A stretch of DNA of 64,000 nucleotides from Albugo candida (lineage: Eukaryota; Oomycota; Peronosporomycetes; Albuginales; Albuginaceae). A program made the position numbers and the translations under genes. Shown one piece after another: positions 11,714 to 20,920 of this stretch. The stretch spans positions 496,001 to 560,000 of the forward strand of contig CAJNAR010000160.1 in NCBI GenBank assembly GCA_905220665.1. Reading direction: 5' to 3'. The notes under the pieces are model-generated. The model worked only from the letters and a program-made list of their open reading frames with translations, had not been told where the DNA came from and ran no database searches. The first letter of the stretch is position 1. Each line of letters opens with the position of its first letter.

Positions 11714-14323
11714 TCACGGCCCAACGACAAGTTGTTTAAGCTCATCAAGACATGTGCTTGGAAGGAGAAGTAGAGCTTCTTTTGTTTGAACAGCTATCCA
11801 TTCCGCCAAACATTTGGTCCATCCCAATATTTCGTCCAAGTTTGGACTAGTTCGAGCATAATGAGACGTCAATAGGACCAACGCAACGACACAATCTCTT
11901 TGTAGGCTTTCACATATCGACGAAGGAAATCCGAGCAAATGCTGATACCAACAAACCATCTGAGTCACATATTTTGGAATGGAAAGATTATGCACATCTG
12001 CGGATTGGATCAATCCACGAGCAATATGAGCTGTGGAGAGTAAAATGCATTTTCTCGTTCTTTCATCCATCGATTCTTCCCACTCCTTTTGAAATTTAGC
12101 CAGCGGGACGTGCTTTTCTATCACCGACTCCTTCATTGCTGATGCGACAAGTCCAAAACACGTACAAATTTCAAACATAAAGTGATTTTGTTCGCACTCG
12201 TTCTGTATCAAAGCACTCTTTTTAATCGCCTCTATAGTAGCCCATAGGTACTGAATCCATTCCAGCAGAGAGGTTGCGTCTTGCGTTATCCCTTCCAAAG
12301 TCCACTTTAAATCTTCCACAAACTCGCCAAGTGCAGTGAGAATCATGATTCCTGTCTCATCACCAATCTCCTCCTTCCGTTTCGCCGATTCAGCCGCAAT
12401 CATCACCACAATATGCAAAATAGTCGTCGGCAGTAAGTCGCGGCTTTGGTGCGCCAATGCATCACCGCCTTTTATCCAATCAGAACCATTACTACCACTG
12501 AACCATAAATGGGGCACAACCATGAAACCCATGCGTAAAAGGAAAAGTCCATGCAAATTGGGCTCATAGAATAGAAGATCCACGATGAACACGCGTGCCG
12601 ATTCCACAGAAAACGCGGTGGAAGTCAATTTCATATACAAAGCCGTCAAATGCGCTCTCCAATACAGCTGTTTCTGGATATCTCGCTGACTTGTACGGCT
12701 TTTTACATTCTTGTCGTCTCGAGCGACTTCAAGGATCTTGTGCCGCAATACGGTCAAGCACTGGTACATAGATTCCTGAAAGTCCACAGGATTCGCATCA
12801 CCGCTCTCATAGCCGCGCGGTTGTCTCTGTTTCGCTCTCGCCAATGTCAGAATTACCCGAGCGCAAAGTTCGGAACGATTCTTTAGCGAACTTGATACAT
12901 TTTTTCCGCCAATCCGAATCGACCTGAAGTACATGGAAGCGGCTTCGAGCGCTTTTTCAATCGACACATTTTGTTTGCTGAACATATCCGCCAAAGAATC
13001 GCAAAATCGATCCGCTGAATTGAACGAAGAAATATATGGCAACGAATATGTTTCCAAAAGTGTGTACATTTGCACAAATTGAAGATTTCCACCTGTAGGC
13101 TTCTTGCCAACGCGATTTTGTAGAAGCTTGCGAAATCGAAACAGATCTGATGTTTGGGACTTTCGGCGTGGAATGGATGTCTTTAGTGAGTCGCTGACAC
13201 GATCTTTCTCCTTTTTCCGCTTTGCTGAGAGAGGTTCGGTCGGTATTACGGGTGGCGTGGAAGGACCTGGGCAAGCTGGGGCCTCGTAATTCAGCGCGGA
13301 CTGTATCGACATAGGGATAGCGTCGGCTTTGGGTTGTGGTGATAGGCTTCTTTGCGGTTCAATCCAAACGCTCTCTTCCACAGAGTCTTGGATTTTCGAT
13401 GGAGTAGTTTGCTGAACTGTTCCTTCTTGGTCTGACTCCGAAGAAGAGCTGGTGGTGGAAGATTCACTTAGCGATAATTGTACTTCATTGAAGCTGTGTT
13501 GAGTATGAACAATAGCCGATGTCATCCCACTGGATGGAGTGGAACAAAATGTGCTTGAGTCGCCTATTGAGGGTTGTAAACGATCATCTGGTGTATCTAG
13601 CTCAGCATCGATTTCAGCAGCTATCTCATCCATATCAAGGTTATCATCAGATGACATAGATCCTGCAAAAGCCTCATCCATAACCTCATCGACTTGACAA
13701 GTTTCCACTTTCTCGTCATCTGCTTGCAGAAGATTATCATCCTCCATTTCATTCTCCGAAGAAGCTAACTCGCGATCGATTTCCTCTTCTTTTTCTTTTG
13801 ACAATTTCACTGCCGTTTGCGCTTCGATGTCGACTTTGATCTTCTTGTCAACGTGATCGCCCTTAAACGCTGTCTTGGATGCATAACAACTTGATCTGCT
13901 TCTTCGTCTTCGCTTTTGCGCTGAAATAGCGGCATTCTCGGAATTTATGTCAACGGGACTCACTATCGTGTCTGTCTGTGTGGCAAACTCCCGCCTTGTG
14001 TTACGCATTGTATTGCAACCAGCATTCCTCACTTGCGGCTTTATCGGAGCCGATGTCTGCATAGCAACGCTTTTGCAATTTTGTAGCGATTTTGACGCTT
14101 TGAGCTCAGAAATTTCCTTCTGAGCTTCCGCGTAATTCTGCAATACTTTTTCCAAGCGAGTTCGATAATCACGTAACTTTGCTGCTGCTTGCTTCAATTT
14201 CTCATTCGTAAGAGACTTGTACTCATTAGACTTCTCTACCTGTTCAGTCAACTGCTCTATGACTGTATTTTGTCGTGAAATGATCTCCGATTGCGAGCTC
14301 GATGCATTTGTTCCCAATATCAT
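11714..14323 (-). CDS. Large coiled-coil protein of unknown function (869 aa)
   Basis: The single-exon frame opens with a predicted coiled coil at about residues 10-75 (heptad-rich EQLTEQVEK and KLKQAAAKL segments). A low-complexity acidic and Ser-rich middle (about 180-330) contains a likely nuclear localisation signal (RRRRSRSS, near 135). A basic segment with KRKKEKDR follows, then a mainly helical C-terminal half of about 450 residues without a motif I recognise. The architecture suggests a nuclear scaffold or transcription-linked protein, but that is inference. No membrane segment or signal peptide is seen. Confidence 0.75.
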   Translation of the reverse strand: MILGTNASSSQSEIISRQNTVIEQLTEQVEKSNEYKSLTNEKLKQAAAKLRDYRTRLEKVLQNYAEAQKEISELKASKSLQNCKSVAMQTSAPIKPQVRNAGCNTMRNTRREFATQTDTIVSPVDINSENAAISAQKRRRRSRSSCYASKTAFKGDHVDKKIKVDIEAQTAVKLSKEKEEEIDRELASSENEMEDDNLLQADDEKVETCQVDEVMDEAFAGSMSSDDNLDMDEIAAEIDAELDTPDDRLQPSIGDSSTFCSTPSSGMTSAIVHTQHSFNEVQLSLSESSTTSSSSESDQEGTVQQTTPSKIQDSVEESVWIEPQRSLSPQPKADAIPMSIQSALNYEAPACPGPSTPPVIPTEPLSAKRKKEKDRVSDSLKTSIPRRKSQTSDLFRFRKLLQNRVGKKPTGGNLQFVQMYTLLETYSLPYISSFNSADRFCDSLADMFSKQNVSIEKALEAASMYFRSIRIGGKNVSSSLKNRSELCARVILTLARAKQRQPRGYESGDANPVDFQESMYQCLTVLRHKILEVARDDKNVKSRTSQRDIQKQLYWRAHLTALYMKLTSTAFSVESARVFIVDLLFYEPNLHGLFLLRMGFMVVPHLWFSGSNGSDWIKGGDALAHQSRDLLPTTILHIVVMIAAESAKRKEEIGDETGIMILTALGEFVEDLKWTLEGITQDATSLLEWIQYLWATIEAIKKSALIQNECEQNHFMFEICTCFGLVASAMKESVIEKHVPLAKFQKEWEESMDERTRKCILLSTAHIARGLIQSADVHNLSIPKYVTQMVCWYQHLLGFPSSICESLQRDCVVALVLLTSHYARTSPNLDEILGWTKCLAEWIAVQTKEALLLLPSTCLDELKQLVVGP

Positions 14324-15533
14324 TGGATGGCTGGTGCATCGTTAATTGGCTGATTTTGTGTCAATTAAGTTTCCTTTTTCGCTCCGACATTTTTTTCATT
14401 CTTCAACTTGTCGGCTACTACGTATCTCGCCAATTTATCGCTGTCGTGGTCTTCATTTGGTGTCATGGAGTGTCGAAGACAGGAAAGAAGGCAGTAGTAT
14501 GTCATGCACTGGCCGCAGGTGGCCTGTTAGAGGAAGGCTCTTCATGCACCGGCTACTACGTACCTCGCAAATTTAAAAACTATGTTGCCGCTGCATTGGG
14601 GCATGTACAACCCACGAGATACTAATAGATAGTCTCTGCTAATGACGCTATTGTAAGACCACTAGTCTGCACTGAGTATAGGATAAGGCTAAATCCGCGT
14701 GAGACTAATGCTAAATTCACGATGCTAATGTGGGGCACTGCGCAATCAGCTTCTGGTCGGCTGTGAGATGGTCGATAGCTGGTGCCTTCATGGGATCACA
14801 GGTTTTGTATTGATGTGTGATAAAGCACGGTTGGTTGTTCTACAAAAGCTTTCCTATTTTCATCCCATTATTAGCTGATTCTAGACGCCTCGTTGCCGTA
14901 CACATTGCCGTGAGAATTGAATGACATGATGAAAGTCTTCATTCTTTGAGGTACACGTGGATTTCGGAAAAAGAGACCGATGTCTCCAACATGGAAAAAG
15001 ATTCTAATGACTCGTTCTATTATTATACCAATTCAAAAGAACATAACTGAGCTTCCTCATACCACAGTAACGATTCCAGAGAGCAGCCGACCAGGATGCA
15101 AGCGTGTCTATCGATTCACTTCTGATCGTTTTTCTCAAAACGCAGCTGACAGAGTGCAACTCCGCAGCAGCAGCTGTCCACATCTTCCTCGCGGTACAAA
15201 GCAGGAACGAAAGAGGAAGAATAGAGACACACAACAGCGCCACATAATTTTCTCTGCTCATCAACTGCCATTTTCTTCTATTGGCTCACAACTAATTTTG
15301 TCAGTAATCCCCCCTTGTCTTCGTGTCCATTTTTTGCACCTGTTCCTATAAATAAGAAACGTTGTCATTGAATCACAATCATACGAAACTGAAAAAAAGG
15401 CAGAAGATGAAACCCTCACCTCCGCCACGGTATTCCTGCAGGGTCAGTCCCTCCACATTGAATCATTTCATATCTACCGATCAGCGCAATTGATACCCAT
15501 TTACTTTTGACACTGTTCATACCGACCAAATAA
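14324..15533. other. Intergenic region between the coiled-coil and GH17 genes
   Basis: The region is over 1.2 kb long. A short direct repeat, CGGCTACTACGTA(T/C)CTCGC, occurs at about 14411 and 14550. A possible small secreted-protein frame on the minus strand is listed separately. The final 180 bp should hold the GH17 promoter (for example GTTGTCATTGAATCA near 15360). Nothing else can be supported. Confidence 0.4.
15004..15261 (-). CDS. Possible small secreted protein (85 aa)
   Basis: The frame begins MSRENYVALLCVSILPLS and runs into a Leu/Cys-rich hydrophobic stretch ending LLCTA, which looks like a cleavable secretion signal. The mature part would have only about 60 residues with a few cysteines and no recognised motif. 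It sits alone in a 1.2-kb intergenic region. Chance occurrence of such a frame is possible, so the call is tentative. Confidence 0.3.
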   Translation of the reverse strand: MSRENYVALLCVSILPLSFLLCTARKMWTAAAAELHSVSCVLRKTIRSESIDTLASWSAALWNRYCGMRKLSYVLLNWYNNRTSH

Positions 15534-16868
15534 ATGCAAACTTACCTCGCGATTCTTGCGGCCGTATCGCTCATGAAGCAAACACAAGCGACTCTGGGCG
15601 TTTGTTATGATCCGTATCAGCGCACCGGCTACACCGAAGACTCTGTGAAGAAGGACTTAAAGCAAATTGCTCAATCTTTTGGATATGTGCGCACATTTTC
15701 TGTAATCACCGGAACCGTGAATTTAATAGAGTGTGCAGCTACGGCCGGACTCAAAATGAATGTCGGTGTCCAAATGAATTCTGAGGAAGACATACATAGG
15801 GATATCAAAGCTATCTGTGATGCCATGCCCCTATACAGCGCTACCATCCACACGGTATCGGTCGGAAATGAGAACATGAAGCTGGAAAACCCCACTATTT
15901 CCGCAGACAAAATGCTTGGATATATAGGACAGGTGAGACGGTGTGTCAGCGGCACTGGTATCATTGTCACTACTACACAACGAATTGGAGACTGGCTTAA
16001 CTACAACGAGGTCAAACAAGTTGCAAATAAGGTCGATGTCATTGTGGCGAATATTTATCCGTTCTTCACGGAAAGCCCGGAATCCCCAATAAAGCGATTG
16101 GAAATTCAAATAGAACAGATCCGAAATGTGTATGGCAACAAAACTGTACAAATCGGAGAAACCGGTTGGGCTTCTGGTGGAGAGTCCGCGTACGGGAATA
16201 CGCCGTCTTTAAAATCTCTGGATCAGTACTTTCAAGATTGGGTGCGGAAATTCCAAATAGAAGAAATGATCTCCTACTTCTTCATCATGTACGACAACAT
16301 ACGATCATACACTGGCAAAGATCACGAACTCCACTTCGGTCTGTGCACGAAAGACGGAAAACCAAAAGTAACTTTGCCAAAACGAGCCTATGCTGTCCAA
16401 AATCTAGGGACAAAACGCATCAATGCTCAGCCTCTTCCAGGCATCCAACGTCCAAGTAAACGGCTCTCAACTTTACCCAAACAGACTCCAGCACCCAAGC
16501 CAGCTCCAATCCCTTCCCCGGCTTCAGCACCCAAGCCAGCTCCAATTCCGGCTCCAGTATCCAAGCCGGCTCCAATCCTTCCACAGGCTCCAGCATCGCA
16601 ACCAGCTCCAATCCTTCCACAGGCTCCTAAGCTTCCTCCAGCTCCAGCATCGAAACCGGTGCCAACTCCGCTTCAGGGCCCATTCATTCCACAATCCTTA
16701 AACGTCCCGCATGCTCCGTCAACTGGATGGATCCCAGGGCGGCCAGAAAAAACCGACAAGTATTCAGCGGATGATGCGAAGAAACCACTCGTAATGTCGG
16801 AAGCCGCTAATATTCACAGTCCATCGAATGTGATTCCGGAGCCTCAGTCATTGAGAACTCATTGCTGA
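15534..16868 (+). CDS. Secreted GH17 beta-1,3-glucanase with Pro-rich tail (444 aa)
   Basis: A signal peptide (about residues 1-19, ending QTQA) precedes LGVCYDPY, the usual start of a GH17 catalytic domain. The acid/base Glu is in SVGNE (E113) and the nucleophile Glu in IGETGWASGG (E209), both in the expected context. The catalytic domain ends near residue 285. It is followed by about 110 residues of Pro/Ala/Lys repeats (APKPAPIP and variants, 16480-16680), a wall-type linker, and a hydrophilic end without a GPI signal. Such enzymes cleave or remodel beta-1,3-glucan; here it probably acts on the oomycete's own wall or on plant callose. It is a single exon and the start is the first ATG. Confidence 0.9.
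   Translation: MQTYLAILAAVSLMKQTQATLGVCYDPYQRTGYTEDSVKKDLKQIAQSFGYVRTFSVITGTVNLIECAATAGLKMNVGVQMNSEEDIHRDIKAICDAMPLYSATIHTVSVGNENMKLENPTISADKMLGYIGQVRRCVSGTGIIVTTTQRIGDWLNYNEVKQVANKVDVIVANIYPFFTESPESPIKRLEIQIEQIRNVYGNKTVQIGETGWASGGESAYGNTPSLKSLDQYFQDWVRKFQIEEMISYFFIMYDNIRSYTGKDHELHFGLCTKDGKPKVTLPKRAYAVQNLGTKRINAQPLPGIQRPSKRLSTLPKQTPAPKPAPIPSPASAPKPAPIPAPVSKPAPILPQAPASQPAPILPQAPKLPPAPASKPVPTPLQGPFIPQSLNVPHAPSTGWIPGRPEKTDKYSADDAKKPLVMSEAANIHSPSNVIPEPQSLRTHC
16480..16690 (+). repeat. Tandem Pro/Ala/Lys-coding repeats in the GH17 gene
   Basis: Imperfect 24-48-bp units built on CCAGCTCCAATCC(C/T)T and AAGCC(A/G)GCTCC repeat through this part of the GH17 reading frame. They encode PAPIP, KPAPI and LPQAP variants. 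Copy number is likely to vary between strains. Confidence 0.8.
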
Positions 16869-17359
16869 GGAAAAGTGCTTCCAAATGTGTTTGGAGCGTT
16901 TGACTTTTTGCGAATTCATTGCGAAAGCGAAAGAAAAAAAGGAATTCTTAAAAGAAATATAAATTGCACTTAAATGTATTGTTATTATGGAAAAAGGGAA
17001 TCAGAACGCTCACGTGAGAGATTGACCGCACGGCCAACGTATTTCACGCTCGCGTCAAACACATTTGACTGCGCTTAAAGCTTGGAATATCGTCATAATG
17101 TTCAACATAATCAGACGGCACTTCCTAACGAGCTTGTTACATCATTACCCCGAATTTCTATCAAAACAAATTGGAAATGACAGAACTCCTGCGCCATCCA
17201 TTTCCTTTTCGATGCAATTACGGACAATAGTACAGTTCTATTTCATTACTATCATAATAGCCGAACCTTGTAAATAAAAAGCATATCAGGGCCTACTACT
17301 ATCTTTTATACTCATGGAGCTATCTGAATTTACAATAAGAAGCAAGTCTGCCGCTTAAA
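16869..17359. other. Intergenic, no gene seen
   Basis: This is AT-rich spacer between the GH17 and condensin genes. Two short stretches contain TCACG(T/C)(G/T)-like motifs (near 17010-17050). No reading frame, RNA or repeat can be supported. Confidence 0.4.
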
Positions 17360-19193
17360 ATGAGTCAAAGTACCGCCCGCTTCCAGCACTTATTGCAGCC
17401 GATCCGGTGTGTGTTTGCTCCTAATCTCCTCACACTACCTTCTTCTTACCCCCCTCTTCCATCAGCGATTTAAGTCAAAATTGGAACATCGATTTAGCGC
17501 AAGAATTAGAAGAATACCTCGAAGAATTAGAACACCTCAAAATCGCATTCGATAAAGAATCTGAATTTTCTGTGTCCAAAAAAGAAGAATCCAAAACTTC
17601 ATTCCTCAATTTCGCCGAAGCTGCTCTCGTGATACAAAACACAAGCGCCATTTACAGCCGTAAAGTCGAATATCTGTACGCTTTGGTCTTCCAAGTGCTC
17701 GAGTACATTTCGAGGCCCCAAAGCTCAAACGTCTCAAATGAGCCGCAGACTGACAAAAATTCACATCCGAGCAATGACACGTTTACAGATCCTCTGCCAA
17801 TTGTCCTCAAGCTCGCAGAATGCAAACAGATTTCCAGAAAACAAGTTGTCGAGATGGAACCTTTGGAGGAGGAGCATTTCCAAAGTTCAAAATCCTGGAT
17901 CAATCAGCCGGAACAGGAGCTTCGTGTGTCGATTCGATACGCGAAAATGGCCAAAAAGCGGCATGAAAGCATCGAGTAGGCTTCTTTGAAACGTTCGAGC
18001 TGAGAGATACTCATTTTCTGATGTGTAGGAATTCGGTCTCACTGATGAATTCTTTCTTGCACGATGACTGGGAGAATGGGAAGGATGCGTTCAAGATGCT
18101 TTCGTGTGCTCTGCATCCGAGTGGAGTCTTACTTTTCGATGAAACGAGTCGAAAGTACCTTGGAAACGACGTACTCTCACGAGAAGAACAAGCGGAAATG
18201 ACTAATTTCCTGAAGGAAAGCACAGATGCGATGGAACTCGCTCATGAGACGCAAGATCTCTCTTTCACTGAAATGGAATGCGATCCTGTGGATGAGGTGG
18301 ACGATCAATGCATTGATACTCGACATATTGAGACAAATGTATGGAAGCTTTTGGATCCGTACGATGCGAAAGACGCAATTGTTTGTCCTTTTGAAAAAGG
18401 GAAAACATATGTGCAACCTCGCAACAAGAAGCGAAAACGCATCGATCAAAGTGATTTGGAGCCTATACTTCCCACAGGCTCTGGTCAACGCATTTCACTA
18501 CAAGACAGCTGGAGTTGGTCGCAGAGCCAAGAAGCTCTGATGAATAAATTACAGCCGAAAATGGGCTCATTACCGCTTCTACCAATGAAAAATGAGACGT
18601 TGTGGAAGATGGAGAACGCATGGAAACGATGGGTCCATCGTCGACGACTCGTGAATGAAACCAGCGCCTCGATGGCTTTATTACAAGCACAAGAACAAAA
18701 TGAAGACGTGCTGCCACATGAACCACTTGATTTCCAGCCAGAATCGCACGAGCCCGCTGACGAATTCGACTGGAATACTGACAATCAGAACGTGGAATCG
18801 ATCGATTCTGTACCTGTGCCCAACTCATCGTACGAGGAGCTCTGTCGTCAGCACATTTCCGACTTTATGAAAGGGTCCGAGCAGTATTTACGTGAGAGCA
18901 ATCTGACGAAAAAAGTTACATCTTGGAAAGCGAAATTGACACCGTGTCTCCAGGAACAAGCGACGCATTCCCCTTTTGACATTCACACGTATGGAAGTCA
19001 GATTCTGACGCAATTAAATGAGACGCCCGTAGCGCAATCTCCATCTTTGACCGTACAATTCGATAAATTGGTGGGCGGCTTTCCTCCCTACGAAGTCTGT
19101 CGAACATTTTTAGCATCCTTACAGCTCGCGAATAACGGGAATGTGGCGCTATTTCACGATTCTCCGCTCGGATTCGAGCTTCAGCTGAGATAG
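17360..19193 (+). CDS. NCAPH2: Condensin-II subunit H2 (kleisin), three exons
   Basis: Splicing 17360-17406, 17466-17975 and 18029-19193 gives a 573-aa protein. Both introns (59 and 53 bp) are GT-AG and restore one frame. The N-terminus has RFQHLLQPIRDLSQNW, then LEEYLEELE, NFAEAALVIQ and YSRKVEYLYALVFQ, the hallmark N-terminal domain of condensin-II H2. Further on are NVWKLLDPYD and a basic NKKRKRI. The family bridges the SMC2/SMC4 heads in condensin II and acts in mitotic chromosome compaction in the nucleus. The second intron lies after HESIE. Its 3' end faces the sugar transporter with only 35 bp between them. Confidence 0.9.
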
Positions 19194-19228
19194 CAAGTGC
19201 AATGATACGCATATATTGCTACCAAAAC

Positions 19229-20695
19229 TCATGTAAACAAAGCCTGAATCTCCTCGATTGTCTTGCCGTACGTCTCGGGAAGACATCGATACACAAACAC
19301 AAGGAACACAGCCAATAACACCACAAACGGAACAAAACCGTAGTCGTCAAGCGCGTCGGCGATGTACGGGTATGAGATCCCAACGACGAGATTGCACGTC
19401 CAATTGACAAGCAGACAGATTGCTTGACCTCGAGCTCGAATATGATTGGGAAGGAGCTCAGCTGTGATGCCCCAAACGAGCGGACCCAAACTACAGGCAA
19501 ATGCAGCGACATACACCGCTGTGAATAAAATGGTCAATTCGTCCATTTCACTGACTAATGCGATTGTGATTCCGATGGCGGAAAACCCCATAAAGAAAAG
19601 CCCCAGCAACATAAGCCTTCTTTTATGGAAAGTGACGAGCAGATACCCAATACCAAATGTAGGAATCGCGTTCACAGTATTCACAATGAGATTTCCAATA
19701 CGAACGTCGCGGACACCGGCAGCCTGAAAAATGTCGGACGAGTAATAAAAGATGGCGTTAATTCCTGATAATTGCTGACACGCGGAACAGCCGATAGCGA
19801 CGAGAATTTGACGGCGATATACTGTGAAGAGCTCGTAGACGGAGCCTTCAGTCGCATTTGAAGCTTTTTTGGGAGATAAATCAGTGTCGAGACTTGAAGG
19901 CTTGGACGTCCAGCTCATTGCGACGTCGACGTGCTCGGGTCCAAACAGCTGCGTAAGAACACGACGTGCTTGCTTGGTCTGCTTGTGAGCTGAGAGCCAC
20001 GTTGGGCTTTCCACCAAGTACTTTGCAAAGACTAGCGTCAAAAGTCCGAGGATTGCTGGAAAACCGGCGTTCACACGCGCCCCGAGACTCGTATCCGCCA
20101 CGTAAAATGTGATAGAAACCAGGAAAATTCCGAGGACAACTGCCACTTGAATGCAAGAAACGATCGCTCCGCGACGATGAGGAGGCGCAATCTCACTCAG
20201 ATAGCTTCCCAACACTGCGGTACCGTTCCCTGAAGCCAAACCGGCGACAAATCGACCGATAACAAACATCCACACACCGGTGGAAAAAGCCTGCAGCAAA
20301 CCGCCGAAAATCATTACGACAGAGTTGAGAAGGATGGATGTACGACGACCAAACGTATCGGCCGGGTATCCGGAGCCCAGGCTTCCTATCATCCCGCCAA
20401 AGATCCACGCGTTCACCATCAACGTCCAGTCTAATTTAGAATGTCCGGGGAATAGAACGCACGTTCCTGCTTGTACTGGTTCTGCCTGACACGCTAAATC
20501 ATCGTTATAGGCCGTGTAATTGAGCTGAGAAGTCGACCATCCGTACTGGAAAGCATGCAGCAAAGACAAGCTTACGGTCAGGTAGAAGACGGGCCGAAAT
20601 GCAGGACATTGTTCGATCTCGGATTCTTGAGCAGGGGCGTTTACGGGAGACTTCATTCGAAAAAAAGAATCTTCTATAGCGACAGGCAGCTCCAT
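19229..20695 (-). CDS. MFS sugar transporter, GLUT/sugar-porter type (488 aa)
   Basis: Twelve hydrophobic segments and the sugar-porter signatures are present: DTFGRR in the loop after TM2, GRFVAGLASG, SEIAPPHRRG, VESPTWL before the central loop, QQLSGINAIFYYS in TM7 and PETYGKTIEEI at the end. The QLSGIN-IFYY motif is typical of glucose/hexose carriers. It should sit in the plasma membrane and import hexoses by facilitated diffusion or proton symport, a key step for a biotrophic parasite. It is a single exon of normal family length. About 225 bp separate its start from the end of the next minus-strand gene. Confidence 0.9.
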   Translation of the reverse strand: MELPVAIEDSFFRMKSPVNAPAQESEIEQCPAFRPVFYLTVSLSLLHAFQYGWSTSQLNYTAYNDDLACQAEPVQAGTCVLFPGHSKLDWTLMVNAWIFGGMIGSLGSGYPADTFGRRTSILLNSVVMIFGGLLQAFSTGVWMFVIGRFVAGLASGNGTAVLGSYLSEIAPPHRRGAIVSCIQVAVVLGIFLVSITFYVADTSLGARVNAGFPAILGLLTLVFAKYLVESPTWLSAHKQTKQARRVLTQLFGPEHVDVAMSWTSKPSSLDTDLSPKKASNATEGSVYELFTVYRRQILVAIGCSACQQLSGINAIFYYSSDIFQAAGVRDVRIGNLIVNTVNAIPTFGIGYLLVTFHKRRLMLLGLFFMGFSAIGITIALVSEMDELTILFTAVYVAAFACSLGPLVWGITAELLPNHIRARGQAICLLVNWTCNLVVGISYPYIADALDDYGFVPFVVLLAVFLVFVYRCLPETYGKTIEEIQALFT

Positions 20696-20920
20696 CGATA
20701 TAGAATGATCAGATCTATGGAAGCTTCGAAGCAGGAAAGCCTAATGTTCGATAATGACTCTATTAACTCTATAGATATTTTCGATTTTACATGTACCAAA
20801 TGCGCCTTTCTGAGCATGCGACAAATGAACGTTTCGGCAATACGAACGTCCTTTTATTCCGTCAAATAGTTATTAGTCAACCTCTCTTTCATAGAAGATA
20901 TGCTAAAGGCCGTCTTCTCA

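Noticed and set aside
14302..14625. 107-codon plus-strand frame after the coiled-coil gene
   Set aside because: It overlaps the start of the opposite gene, has no motif, and its hydrophobic runs come from AT-rich spacer; a second frame of similar length overlaps it.
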